Shown piece by piece: positions 11,969 through 24,903 of a DNA stretch of 64,000 nucleotides (position 1 is the stretch's first letter; the number at the start of each line of letters is the position of its first letter). The notes below the pieces were generated by a model. It did not search any database. It was not told the origin of the DNA and saw nothing but the letters and a program-made list of their open reading frames with translations. This DNA is from Fistularia commersonii (lineage: Eukaryota > Chordata > Actinopteri > Syngnathiformes > Fistulariidae). A program made the translations under genes and the position numbers. Location: NCBI GenBank assembly GCA_037954325.1, contig JBBMNZ010000001.1, positions 1,935,765 through 1,999,764 on the forward strand, written 5' to 3'.

Positions 11969-14900
11969 CATCCTCAGTATGATGAACCTTTGCTGGGATG
12001 CTGTGTTTGGAGCTCCTGACGTTGTCCTGTCTATGTGTCAGGTGATCTACCTGAAGAAAACTCCAGAGGAAGCTTACAGAGCACTGATCTCAGGCTCTAA
12101 CGCCGCCTACCTGCCCTTCAGGTACCACCGCTACTACTGCGACTGTAGTAGTATCACTACTACTGCACTAGTAATACCCATCCTTCAGTTACTGCTGACC
12201 CTGTACCACCATTAGCACATCTGCAGTTACGACCTGCTATTTAGGTACTACTCCTGTTGCAATAGATATGAAATGTTTTGGACATTTCCTTAAGTTTGTC
12301 CAGTTGAAGGACTTCTTCCTGCCACTGTGTTTGTGTGAGTGTGTGTGTGTGTGTCTTCAGGGATAAAGGGCCTTTTGTTGTCCAGACTGTTATGCAACTG
12401 CTGTGTCTGTTGGACTAAACATGGTGCCCGAGGCCGTGCCCCCACGGACGCCCTCACCCACTGTCTGACTGACACAGATACAGAGATGAGCGTCAATTTT
12501 TAGGGAAAACATCTTTGTGCTAAAGCCGGAGCTCTTTCGGCGTCGGTCACCGGGCCTGACCTTGTGTCCAGTCGGGGGCTATAAAGGAGGGTGTGATGTT
12601 CTCGATGAAGCTGGCAGGGAGGCGAGAAGTTCATCGCCTGTCCGAGACCGACGCCGCTGATGCAATGAACATCTTTGGTGGTTGAGCTTCGGCCTCTTGA
12701 TGGCCGAAGCTCCAAGAGCCAATCATTTAGTTAATGAGACGCAATCCAGCCCAGGTGACATCATGTCATTGATCCTGCAGGGACGCCTCCTTCGGGAATT
12801 GCACCTTCAACCTGACTGTGCTGGACTGTCTGCAGGGCATCAGGAAGGTAAGCGGGTTCGATGATCAGCCGGCGGCTGAAATGGACTCCTGGTGTGATGT
12901 GGCTCGTCAGATGTTTCTGCTTTTCATTCGTTTCTTAAAATGAAATAATTTTGGTGGTTATACTCTTCTACGAATGAAAGAGGAAGGTTATTTTACACTC
13001 CCCGGCGGGACTGTCCGTCCTGCAGGCGCTGCAGCACGGGTTCTTCGACTTCGAGACCTTCGACGTGGACGAGTACGAGCACTACGAGGTCAGCGGAGGT
13101 ACATTGGGTTATTGTAACCTGGTTGAGTTGGGTGAAACTCCAGCCTGCTCTCGTGTCTGCAGCGTGTGGAGAACGGAGACCTGAACTGGATCGTCCCGGG
13201 AAAGTTCCTGGCCTTCAGTGGACCCCATCCCAAGACCAAGATAGAGAACGGTGAGTGGGACAGGATCCCCCTGGTGCTGTGCTATCCAGAGAACCAAGTA
13301 GTAGAAGAAACATCCTGCAGATCAGAAGTGATTGGAGCTTCAGGGATAACCAGCCTGCAGGAAGCTGCAGGTTTATGTCAGTGACCACCTGACCTGTGGC
13401 TCCGCCCCCTCCCTGCAGGCTACCCCCTCCATTCCCCCGAAGCTTACTTCCCCTACTTCCGGAAGCATAACATCGAGGCCATCATTCGACTGAACAAGAA
13501 GATCTACGACGCGCGGCGCTTCACCGACGCCGGCTTTGACCACTACGACCTGTTCTTCCTGGACGGCAGCACGCCCAGCGACATCATCACGCGCCGCTTC
13601 CTCCATGTCTCCGAGACCACCAATGGCGCGGTGGCGGTCCACTGCAAAGGTGAGATCTGTCTGTCCTCGGAAGGGCTCCTTGTAGCAGGTCATGTCGTCG
13701 AGGAACCACGTCCTGTGACCTTCATCCATTGAGAGTGGCCTCCCTCCTGGAGTCTAATCCACCTAACCTGAATGAAACCTTTGCTTGCAGCTGGCCTGGG
13801 CAGAACGGGCACTCTGATTGGCTGCTACCTGATGAAGCATTACCGCTTCACAGCGAGGGAAGCCATCGCCTGGATCAGGATCTGCAGACCTGGATCGGTC
13901 ATCGGACCTCAGCAGCACTTCCTGGAAGAGTGAGACCCAGATTGGATCTCGTGTGAAGTGCGCCGAATGAGGAGAACGTAAACACTGAATTCTGTGTGTA
14001 TGTGTGTGTGTGTGTGTGTGTGTGCAGGAAACAGACGTGGCTCTGGTTGCTCGGAGACAGTCAGCGCTCTCAGAAGGCCAAGCAGGAGGAGAGGACGATG
14101 CCCCAGCTCATCACCTGTATGGATGACCTCACCTTAAACCCCACCCACAGCATCCACCAATCACAGAGCTCTGAGCGGCTGCAGGAGGTACTCACGCTCG
14201 ACCATGTTTACTTTAAGCTGCGCTAAAGTGCGCCGGGAGGTCAGAGGTCACGGCCTGGTAGTCAACCTGGGGTTCTCTCCTCCAGGCTGAGGCCGGTGAC
14301 TGCATGGCTCTGACTCAGGGGGACAAACTGAGGGCCATCAAGAGCCGCCGCTCGCCTCGACCCGCCACCACCGGAGCGCTCAGGTAGCAGAACCACAAGA
14401 TCCGGATCTGGATGCTGGATCTTGACCGGGACTGAGCTTGTGAACCCGTGCTGTGTTTACCTTTCAGGGTAGAAGAGATGAAGCTGCACTGCAGGTCACC
14501 ATCGCAGCCCCTCAGGTGACAACACACACTCTCTTAACACACACGCACACACATCAAATCCTGGCGGCCCGCCGACCCCCACTCACACTCCCCTGCACGG
14601 TGCCTTTTCATGTCTGATCTTAGCGGGCTGAGACAGGAAATGATCCTACCGCTCCTTCAGACAGGACAAAGATCTTAATCCCCCTCCGCTCCAAACGGGG
14701 AACCTGTATGTCGTCAGGACGTCAACGTGGCGCCCTGTGAAGGGATTAAATCACTAACTGGATGAATTAGTGAATAAATGAATGGCCTGAAGGCAGATTG
14801 TTGTCTGGGCGTTGCTCGATTTCTGTACAGTAAGCAGATCTGAGATCATTCCAGGCCTTTGACTGTGTGTGTGTGTGTGTGTGTGTATTTGCAGGTTTTC

Positions 14901-16321
14901 CATGGGGGGTGGTTTGGGCCCCGCCTCCCCCCTTAAGTCCTCCAAGCTTCCTTCATCCTTGGCTTCTGCTGCGGCCAAGAGAATCGGCCGGAGCTCGTCC
15001 GCGTCCACCATGAAGAGGTACCCGATGCGTGGTTGATGGCAGATGCCAGAACCCTCAGAGTTTACGGAGGCGACCACCGGGTGGCGCCGCAGGCCCCGTG
15101 AGAGCTGCTCGCCGTCAGCGGCGGTCTGATAACATCTGACCTGAATTTCAGACAAGCAGCAAGAAATGGCCCGAAGAGGAGTTGAAAAAATGAAAACCTG
15201 GAAGGAATTCCAAATCTTTTGGAAGCCAGAAAACTAGAAATGAGACAAGATTGTGCATAAAAAATAGATGTTTACCGTTGAGCCAAGATGTTAAATGAGA
15301 TTATTTTTCAAACACCCAAATGTGGGAAGAATGGATTTTCAAAAAAAGGACACTGTAAGTTGATAGATGACCTCTGATCCTGAGGCCAATGTGTGTGTGT
15401 GTGTGTCTGTGTGTGTGTGTGTGTGTGTCAGCTCCCGATTGGCCAGCTCTCTCAGCGACCTGTACGCCGCTGACATGGAGGAGGACAGGAAGACGCCGTA
15501 CGTCTCTCTTCCTCCGCCGTCCCCCTCCCCTTTGGCCCCCCATTCCCTGTGTCGCTATGGTAACGGCCATCGCGGCGCACAGCACTATGGCGCCCTGAAG
15601 GGGCCGGCGGGACGTTACCTGAGTCGCTCCATACCTGTAAGTCCTCCACACAGCAGCAGCTCGCCGCACCCCAAAGTGCATCACTAACACGTCTGACCTC
15701 ACTCACCCGCTGTCAACCATCCTGTGATGTCACTTCCTGTTCCTCTCACAATCATTACAATCTTATCAATACTAACCGCACTGACACGCAAGTGTGTTTG
15801 CTTTAAGTCTTCTCTTCATGTCCATGGTTTGAGTGGCGTGATGGTGACCTGATGGTGGCGGCGGTGGTGGCGGTGGATGGGTGGGGGTTGCTGCTGCTGC
15901 TGCTGCCGCAGCGAGGACACACACATCGAGAAGACACACACTTTCGAAACCCGATTTGTAAATCTGTGTGCCCATTGGTTTCACACCTGAGTCTGCTGAC
16001 ACACACACACACACACACAGTGGGGGGAGGGGTTGCTGAGGCTTGGAGACGGGATGAGAACCAGATGTGAAGTCGGAATCCACTCGTAATCAATTGTTTC
16101 GCCGCCTCGCCACTTGCACACATTTCCAAATCCAGTTATCGGTGGTTTCACCGGAGCGTGTCGTCGCGGCCGATTGGTTCCCCCGCGCAACGGCATGGAG
16201 CACGGAGACGTTCAACGCGTCGGGCTGAAAATGATGAGCGTTGAGAAGACCGGGTGTCTTGAATGATGTGATTCTTTTCTTTGTCTTTCAGTCGCTTCAG
16301 TCTGACTTCGTCCAGTATTAG
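8921..16321 (+). CDS. cdc14a: Dual-specificity protein phosphatase CDC14A
   Basis: Sixteen coding exons: 8921-8966, 10299-10389, 10476-10551, 11803-11895, 12042-12121, 12781-12847, 13026-13088, 13163-13250, 13419-13649, 13791-13929, 14028-14187, 14286-14383, 14468-14515, 14895-15017, 15432-15636, 16292-16321. They join in frame to 1,638 nt (545 aa; human isoform 594 aa). The N-terminal half carries the DSPn-like domain (FYADFGPLNLA, ISGSNAAYLPF) and then the catalytic domain. Its active-site loop HCKAGLGRTG is split between exons 9 and 10, with nucleophile Cys277 and the downstream Arg. WIVPGKFLAFSGPHP matches the family. The tail is Ser/Pro-rich and disordered and ends SRSIPSLQSDFVQY, the conserved vertebrate C-terminus encoded by a 30-nt last exon. 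CDC14A dephosphorylates proline-directed CDK sites and is linked to centrosomes, actin and kinocilia. Introns 3, 10, 13 and 14 end in GT repeats. Confidence 0.97.
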
Positions 16322-18096
16322 GAGCCCGCCCTCCGCCCCGCTCTGACCCCCCCTTCGCCGCAAGGCTGCAGGACTCTGTATGTAACACATTTATTTAGAG
16401 ACAGATTTTATAGTCGTGTCAGAGGATTATTTTTGTTCTAAAAGAGGTTGTTTTTTTTTTTTTTTTTTTGACGAACTGAAGTCACTCTGTCGTCATGGTG
16501 ACAGTATTCTGATTGGTGGTTACTGACAAACAGCAATAGTAACAGCAATAAGTCTCACAAGCACACGCACGTACACACGCACGCAATAATAGAGAAATAT
16601 TTTTATGACTGTTTGAAAAGAAAAGAGGAACAACAACTGTGTGGTTCCGCCGGTTGTGCATGTTGATTGGCTGGCTGACTGATGACATCATAGCGATGTT
16701 ACACACTGAAGACACACGTGTCCCGTCACAGCTCTCAGGAACGCCGTCAGCACGTCTCACGTCCCGCCTTTCCTACCGCCGCTGTGGTGTGCATTTTTGT
16801 GCCGCCGCTTTTTATCGCTTTCCTCGCAGGCGGCGACTTCAAACTGGTTGTTTTCTCTCAAAATGGGTTTTGACCCAATGACAAACAGGAAGTGTTGCGG
16901 CGGGGGGGGGTCATGTGGTTTCCACGGCACCCATGGCTCATGGCAGGAAGTCCCGTCCCGTCTCCCGCTGATTTCCCACCAAATTTGATCGTGTCACATG
17001 ACCAACACCAGTCCAAATTGCACAAGTGTGTCGGTTTGGAGGAGGAAGTGATGTCGCTGTGATGTCATCAACGGCATCCGTCCAAAGGACCAAGAGGTAG
17101 CCGATACCTAATCGACGGGATTATTGATCATGTTTGATTCTCGTCGGTGGTTATAGACAAACCCGGAGCATGTAAATGAATGGCAGCGCGTGCTCCGAGT
17201 CACGTTTCCATGGAAACGATTTGTCCAAAGGGTCACATCCATCCGATGTTTTTAAATAAAATAAAAAAAAAGACAAAGAAAACACGCAACGCGACTGACA
17301 AGGGAAAAAAAAATGAATACAAATATTTTATAGTGAAAGAGAGAAGATTCTGTTGTTGAGTGAATTATTTTTATAAAAATGAAGCTCAGACGTTCTTACT
17401 TTTGCTGAAGGACTCCGAACGTCCCGCGATCAGTTCACGGACGGTCGTTCCGTTGACCTTCTCGTGTTCTCCTAATCTCAGAGGCTCTTAAGTGTTTCAC
17501 TCGTAATTCTGATATGTAGTCTGATTATTTTAAACGCAGAGGGTCCAAGGATTGTATGTCACATGGACCTGCTGGTACGCCTGGAATGTGGGACTGCTCC
17601 ACACACATGTAGACACACACTCGCACACACACTCCTCCCCAGGCGACGGTTTGTCTTTCGTCGATGTTCTGCAAAGCCGATGTTCTGTCTGAAGATCAAC
17701 ATCTGCGACCAAGAATTTGTTTGACCGTGCTTGTCTCCAAGACAGGAAGGGCATGAAATTTTTCAAAATAAGAACCCCCAGGAAACGGGACTGCCCCAAA
17801 ACCAGATTTGTTTTGTTTTTTTTAAATTGATTATTATCTTCTTTTTTTTTTTTTGCGTCTGAAGTCGATGAAGTTCAAACAAGGAAAGACTGAAGTGCCA
17901 TGAATGGGCGTCAGATGTTTTCTCCCTAGAAGGGACGTGACGTGAAGCGGCTCGGCGCCCGTCTCCAAATCGGAAACACGTGATGCTTCTTTTTATGTTT
18001 TGCGTCCCGACAGTCCAAGGAATGCTCGCGACGCTGGGCTTTTATTTGTGAAAGGCTGTAAATGTGTTTCCTGTAACGACCGTCTGTCCGCGAACG
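16322..18096 (+). other. cdc14a: cdc14a 3' UTR (probable)
   Basis: About 1.8 kb without a credible open frame lies between the cdc14a stop and the first well-placed AATAAA. It contains T-rich runs (16451-16469), a GTTTCCATGGAAAC palindrome (17204-17217) and G/C homopolymers. GPR88, which follows CDC14A in mammals, is not present here. Confidence 0.5.
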
Positions 18097-18102
18097 AATA
18101 AA
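18097..18102 (+). terminator. cdc14a: Candidate cdc14a polyadenylation signal
   Basis: AATAAA in the context GAACGAATAAAACC, followed within 40 bp by the GT-rich stretch GTGTTGTTTG. This is a textbook arrangement for the end of the long 3' UTR. Confidence 0.5.
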
Positions 18103-18593
18103 ACCAGCTGCTGAGAAACCCGTCGCCTCCGTGTTGTTTGAAAAACCACCTCCAAACAACAGCAAAAGGATTCGAAGAGTCTTATCAACGACGCTGATGA
18201 CATCGCCGACCGCTATCATCACGTGACCCGTGGGGGTCAGAGGTCACCTCTCCACGTTGAACCAGGTAAGGCAGTGACCAGACGGGTCGACGCGCCGTTA
18301 AAAGAATAATAATCGGGGATAATTTCTGATTAGAATGCCAACCCTCTGTTCCAGGGTTTTTGGAGATTCACCCGGATCTTTTCCGCTTGCGGGTCTGAAG
18401 GTGCAGGGGGTCCATCCCCCCCCCCCCCCCCTTCTTCTTCTCTCCCGCCGGGACCCGCAGTTCCGGCGGTGTCCACTAGGAGGCCACGCATAAACGCGGG
18501 GGTGTGAGAAGAGGAGGCGCCGCTTCATCCGCGTCCCTCCCGCAGACACAAAGAGACGCGGCGGCTGAATCTCGTCGACCGTCGAGGACCAGG

Positions 18594-19573
18594 ATGAGCC
18601 GGCACGCAGTCTGGATCGGAGTCCTGCTCTCAGGTGCGTTATCCGAACCCGCACGCATGCACGCACGTCCCGCACGTTCCTCCCGCGGGGGCTCAACGGC
18701 GGGTGCGGGGACACGCAGCGGCCCTGCAGCTGCACGGCATGGACGCGGTTGTTTTATTTACATTTTGGTCTTCAAAAAATTCTCGGTTCCTCCCCGGATT
18801 CAGGGAGAGGATGCTTTTTTTTTTTTAGCTTTCATTTTTTTTCCTCTGAAAATTCAGTGACTAGAAGAAACGTTACTCTTTCCTGATAGACACACAAAAA
18901 TAACTTAAAAATAATTTTCGATTTAAAAGGAGCTTGAAACCAGGCATGCTCTATCGTTATATCTTTAATGTTATTTTTGTCCTGAATTTTTTTTTTTTTC
19001 TTGTCTAATTTACTTTGGGTTAATATTCATATGTATGATGGAATGTTGAGTTAAAATACTTTTTCTGACACCAAAATAACTTATTTTCTTAAGAACACGA
19101 CATTTTGGATTGGAAGCTTGGAAACAGATATTCTCCATCGCACAACATTTTATCCGCAATCTTTCATTTCTTTCTTGTCTATTTTGTCTTCATAATATAT
19201 ATGTGTCTGTGTGTGTACTTGTGTGTCTGTATTTCTGTTATATTTGTGTGAAAATATTTACATTATATATAATATTTATGTCATGAGCTATAATGTAAAT
19301 ATATATATATTACCTATAATTAACATTATACTTAATAATATTCAAATATATTTATAAGTAAATATATACACACATTTACATCCACAGATGTGTATGTGTG
19401 CATATAAGCTGTACATACACACATATAGAAATACACACAAATATATCTTATGAACGCAAAATGAATCAAACACAAAATACACGTGTGTATGTGTCCATAA
19501 GCTTGGGAATGAAAGTATCTATTTACAAATAGGTATTTACTGTACATGTGCATATGTCATTTGATTACATATA

Positions 19574-19621
<48 letters not shown>

Positions 19622-22218
19622 GATATATATATAGACACTACACACACATTTACAGACACATAGATGTGTGTGTATATACAATGTACATACACATGTATAA
19701 AAATACACACCAATGTATAATATGAACACAAAATTAATTACAAACAAAATTTCAAGTGTGTGTGTGTGTGTGTATTTGTATATCAATAACTGCGGCAATA
19801 ACAACAGATGGAATTTTTACTTTGCCATCCTCAACTTTTTGTTTTTGCAAGCTGTAGTTTTATTGTTAAGTAGCAGCCATACTTGTAGTCCATAATTGCT
19901 GTTGTACTTTTTATTTACTGTGGTTGTGTGTGTTGTTCAGCACCCACAGTGGCGTTCTGCTCACTCATGCTACCGTTTGCTGTGGTTTTGTGCCGTTGCA
20001 GCCCTGATGATGTCACGGCAGTGCGTTCAGGCGATGTTTGTGGAGATCCTCCCCAGAAGACCTCTGTACCAGCTCGGCGTGCCGAACCAGGTGGTTTGTT
20101 CGGTCTTCGACTGTCCCGACGTGCCGAGCATCTCCTGGTCGCAGCCGGGCGACCGTCCGCTGACCTCCGCCGCCATCCAGACCAGCGGGAGCCGCTCCGT
20201 GCTGACCTTTGACCCCACCACCGTGGATCACGAAGGTCCGCTGCTGTGCAAAGTGGCCTGCGGCGGCGAAATCAAGCAGAACAAAAGCAACGTGCAGGTT
20301 TTCTGTGAGTCGCCGCAGACGATCGCCTTGATTTCTTAAAAGAGGCGTGAAGTCCGACCGCCTCCGCTGTTTCCCGCAGCCTTACCTTCGACCCCCGTCA
20401 TCACCGGCCAGGACGCCATCCGGCTGGGGGCGGAGTCGGCGCTCACCTGCCAGGTATCCAACGTTTACCCAGCGGAGCGGCTCACCCTGGAGTGGCTGAG
20501 GGAGGAGGACGTCCTGAAGAGCGAGACGGGCGACGCCGGCGCCTCCTCGGTCCGATCCACGCTCCGGTTCGTGGCCGGCGATGCCGACTCGGGGACCAGA
20601 ATGCGGTGCCGGGCCACGATGGACCTGCGGCAGCTGCCGCCGGACAGGAGGTCCGCCGAGTCCGGCTTCTCCGTGGACGTCCTGTGTGAGTCGGTCATTC
20701 GCTTCCGTCCGCCATTATGACGCGTTTGTGAAAATGTTGACGATCTCGGCCGTCCTGCAGATCCCCCCGTGGCGGAGGTCCTCTCCGACGTGGCCGAGGT
20801 CATGGAGGGAACGCCGCTCACCCTCAGCTGCTCGGGGGAGGGGAACCCCGAGCCGCGGCTCAGCTGGAGCCTCAGGGTTTCGGACGGCCCCCCGGTGCTG
20901 CTCAGCTCCAACCGGACCCTCTTCATCGCCGCGGCCGGACCGGCAGACTCGGGACGCTACGAGTGCCGGGCCGAGAACTCAGAGGGCAGCAACAGCACGG
21001 AGGTGCTGGTCCAGGTTCTGGGTGGGTGTCCTGGTTCTACCCGTTGGACTGACTCTCAGAGCGGACCTGGACTTGCCAGTACTCCACTGGACCTGGTGTC
21101 TTCCTGAGACAGGCACTGGTTCTGAACCCGAGTCTTGGGTCGGACCTGTAAAGGGTACCGGAACCCGACAAGGTCCAGGTCCCTGAAACGTGTTCCTGCA
21201 CTGGACCTGCCGGTGACACTGGTGCTGAACCTTTCAGCTGGTACTGTTACTAGTTCTGGACCTGGACCTTGTTTCTTGACAGGGACTGTGTGCTGGTACT
21301 GCTTCAGATGTTGACCCGGTGAAGATGGTGGTCCTGGTCCTCTGTTCTGATCCCGCCCCACGTCTTCTCCTCCAGGTCCTCCGACCAACACCAACCTGAC
21401 GGTGGAACCAGGGCAGGAAATCCTGGAGGGGGAGAACGTCACCATCACCTGTCACTCAGACGGAGCTCCGCCCCCCAGGCTGGCGCTCAGAAGGGAAGGG
21501 GCGGAGCTCCGAAGCTCTGACTCCGCCTCCTCGCTCTCCTTCAGCCTCTCCACTGCCCAGCTGGAGGACTCGGCTCTCTACCAGTGCGACGCCTCAAACC
21601 AGTACGGCTCCCGGCTGGTCCAAGCGTCGCTCTCTGTCAGAGGTCAGAGGTCACTCACATCAGAGGTCACGAGACCCAAACCTATTGTTCTGATTGGTCC
21701 GTTCCGGTTCTCAGCCCATCCCCTGCAGGTCCAGGTCCACCCCAGGGCCCCCGCGACAGTGCTGGGCTCGGACCTGACCCTGACCTGCGGGGCCTCCGGG
21801 TGCCCGCAGACCCCCCTGATCACCTGGCTGTGGACGGGTCGGGTCCGGGACCGGGTCCAGGAGGTCCGAGACGGGAAGGAGGGCGGGGAGAAGACCCTGC
21901 ACCTGGAAGGGCTGGACCTGGAGGACCAGCAGGGCCTGAGCTGCCAGGTCCAGTGTGACTCCATCATCCGGACCCAGGACGTCCAGATCCAGATCTATGG
22001 TGTGTCTAGATCCGGGGGGGGGGGGGGGGGGGGGGGTCAAAGGTCTCACACACACACAATTGAGATGAACTGCAACAGGAGGCTAGTGATGTCATCGGTG
22101 ACATAAACGATGATGTCATGGCCAGCGCTAACAGGCACCCCGGTCAGGAATCATCCGACTGAAAGGAGGTTTTCTGACTGAAGGGATTTGAATCTCTGCG
22201 TGGAAGAGCAGCGCCGCA

Positions 22219-22269
<51 letters not shown>

Positions 22270-22401
22270 AAAGTAACAGTCACATGGGGGACAGTGGGGG
22301 ATTGGTGGGGTCAGAGGTCACTGGTGTTTAGTGTTTCTGCAGGCAGGAGGAACGAATCCTACCGAGGTCTGTGTTCAATCTGGGCTGGGGAGGACAGGAT
22401 G

Positions 22402-22464
<63 letters not shown>

Positions 22465-22539
22465 ACAGGGGGGGTACATTATTGTTACAACACAGCAGAC
22501 AAACTGTTTGTATTTGAGCAAGAGCTGAAACATGAAAAC

Positions 22540-22631
<92 letters not shown>

Positions 22632-22785
22632 AGTGTGAGTGAAGGACGCAGTGGGGGAGTCATTGTCCAGAAGTGAATGTGTTTCTTTTTCAAACTGTGC
22701 AGAAATTTCTCGGAAAGTTCCTGGTTATTGAGAGAAACTCTTCCTGGAATCAGGAAAGTGGAGAGTGGGAGGTTCCCCGGGGGGG

Positions 22786-22819
<34 letters not shown>

Positions 22820-24903
22820 GGGGTGCTCGGACCAGGAACCAATCAAATGAACCCAGGATTCTCTGTCTTAAATGCTTGGTCATTGAAGTATGACGCTAAT
22901 GACGCTAATTTAAGCTAGCCGTCAGGTGTCCGTCAGACAAGGACTGTGGCAACCAGGACTCAGTTGGACCTCCTCAGGTTGAGATGGCTTCCAACCATGA
23001 GATAAGATGACCGGCTGACTAAAACCGGACTCTTTCTCGTGCAGCTCTCCCCTCTGAGCCGGTCCTGGAGGACCCCGGTCCCGTCCTGCTGGGCCAGGAG
23101 GCCGTCCTCCGCTGTCACGTGGCCAGCGTCTTCTCGGCGGGCCACCTGAAGGTGTCTTGGTCGTTGGCAGGGGCGCCGCTGACGTCGGAATCCTTCTTCT
23201 TCTCCGGCTCCATCCGGAACGTGACGTCGCTCCTGTTTGTCCTGGTTCGGACCGAGCGGCCGGTTCTGACCTGCCTCGCCGAGCTGCTGACGGAAGCGGG
23301 AGACCTGTGGATGTCCAGTAGTTCCAGCCTCCCCTTGGAAGTCCACTGTGAGTCACGGCCGCCTCTGTGCTTTTATTTTGAAATCACAGGAGGAAATAGA
23401 ATTCCCCACTTCCTGCTTCAGATGTTTTGGTTCAAAGATCCGGTTCTGTGTCCCAGACGCTCCCAGGGGAACCACGCTGTCGGCGAGTTCCGACTGGAAG
23501 GTCCTGGAAGGCGAGAACGTTACCGTCACCTGTCACTCAGACGGAGCTCCGCCCCCCAGGCTGGCGCTCAGAAGGGAAGGGGCGGAGCTCCGAAGCTCTG
23601 ACTCCGCCTCCTCGCTCTCCTTCAGCCTCTCCGCCGCCCAGCTGGAAGACTCGGGCCTCTACCAGTGCGACGCCTCCAACCAGTACGGCTCCCGGCTGGT
23701 CAACGCGTCCCTCTCCGTCAGAGGTCAGAGGTCACTCTTATCGGGGTCACAAGATATACAAAAATTAACAGTTCCAGTCGGAATAGAGGCCGGGAATCAT
23801 GTGACCTGATGAAGCATCTTGAAAACATCTTCAGCCCGAGGCGGGTGGCATTCTTTATTAAAAAGTCAGACTGCAACGGAATTCAATCTGATCCTTTCTC
23901 TCGTCAGCGCCTTGAAACCAAAAGTAGAATTTAGTCCTTGAATTCCGAGCGATTGGGATGACACTTATCGCAGATTTTACCCCGCACCCACATACCGGGG
24001 TGTTTAAGGTCAAAGGTCAAAGGTGGTGAGGTCGGCACTTTCACCTGTGGACGCCGCAAATAATCCCAAATTATTTTTCCCCCGGGCCGGGGCGGGAGGA
24101 CACTCACTTCCTGTCAGCAGGACGCTCACTTCCTGTCAGCATCTGCTCCTTCCTGGCCCCGTCTCCTCGAAGGAGCTGACATAAAACTTCTCGGACGATT
24201 AACCAATCGTCGGTTATCTTTATGGCCGCAGGGGTCCAGGCCGGAGGCTGGGGGTCGGAGGTCAACGACCGCCGTCTCAAGTTCACGAGAAGAATTTGCT
24301 GTCGATGTTCCTTCTTCGGTTTCCATTTGTTCTTCTGTTTTCCGTTTTGATCGGTTATTGATTTCAACGTATTGGCGGGCGGGTGTCTCCCGGTCCAGGT
24401 CCTCCCAGGGGCCTGTGGGTGGAGGTCCTGCCGGCGCCGGTGGTCCAAGAGGGGACGGACGTCTCGGTGTTGTGCCGTGCCGCCGGCTCGCCGCCTCCGG
24501 CCTTCACCCTGAGTAACCTCCAGGGGGAGGAGGCGCCGCTGTCCTCGGCCAACGGCCACTTCCTGTTGCCCAACGTGACGCGGAGGGACGGCGGCTTCTA
24601 CCGGCTCAACGCGACCAACGACCTTGGCGTCCTGTCCACGCTCTTCGCTCTCAGGGTCAGAGGTCAGCCCCGCCCTCCCTCGTCATCTCCGCAGTATCCA
24701 TCTCCGCACGTCGGCCCACTTCTTCTGGTGTTCCCGCAGAGCGCAGCCGCAGCCTGCCGCCTTACCTCAACGGCGCCGTCGTTCCCGCTCTGTGTGCGTG
24801 CGTGGGCCTCGCCGCCGCCGCCGCCATACTGCTGGACTTCCTGAGGAGGTCCCGGAAGAAGGGCTTCTACCAGCTCCCCCAGGTGGCGCCCCCCTCGGCT
24901 TGA
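18594..24903 (+). CDS. vcam1: Vascular cell adhesion protein 1, eight Ig domains
   Basis: Ten exons: 18594-18633, 20002-20304, 20380-20685, 20761-21021, 21376-21642, 21715-21999, 23045-23347, 23457-23723, 24399-24662, 24740-24903 (2,460 nt, 819 aa). All introns are phase 1, one Ig domain per exon. Exon 1 and the start of exon 2 give a signal peptide. Ig1 (aa 15-114) and Ig5 (393-487) have the double-disulfide pattern of VCAM/ICAM integrin-binding domains: VCSVFDC/LLCKVAC and TCGASGC/LSCQVQC. In Ig1 the C-C' loop reads SQPGDRPLT, with an acidic residue where mammals carry the integrin-binding Asp. Ig2 and Ig6 resemble each other; Ig3, Ig4, Ig7 and Ig8 are I-set-like. Exon 10 encodes a stalk, one membrane helix (GAVVPALCACVGLAAAAAIL) and a short basic tail. 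Mammalian VCAM1 usually has seven Ig domains. Position between cdc14a and slc30a7 supports orthology. No obvious tandem NF-kB sites were seen upstream. Exons 5 and 8 share 102 identical bases. Confidence 0.9.
18634..20001 (+). other. vcam1: vcam1 intron 1, AT-rich with simple repeats
   Basis: The intron holds several stretches alternating GT/CA with TATATA (19195-19215, 19250-19310, 19577-19640) and a (GT)n just before 19775. No coding sequence or RNA gene was seen. Confidence 0.6.
22014..22036 (+). repeat. Homopolymer of 23 G in vcam1 intron 6
   Basis: An uninterrupted run of 23 G begins 15 nt after the exon 6 boundary. It is a strong G-quadruplex candidate in the pre-mRNA. Confidence 0.85.
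22219..22822 (+). repeat. (CA)n and (GT)n arrays in vcam1 intron 6
   Basis: Two long (CA)n tracts (about 22219-22267 and 22403-22458) are followed on the same strand by a very long (GT)n tract (about 22543-22624) and a shorter one (about 22792-22818). The CA and GT tracts are complementary, so the intron RNA can fold on itself. Confidence 0.9.

Noticed and set aside
18300..18593. Tandem NF-kB sites in the vcam1 promoter
   Set aside because: Mammalian VCAM1 has them, but only G/C homopolymers and weak partial matches are visible here.
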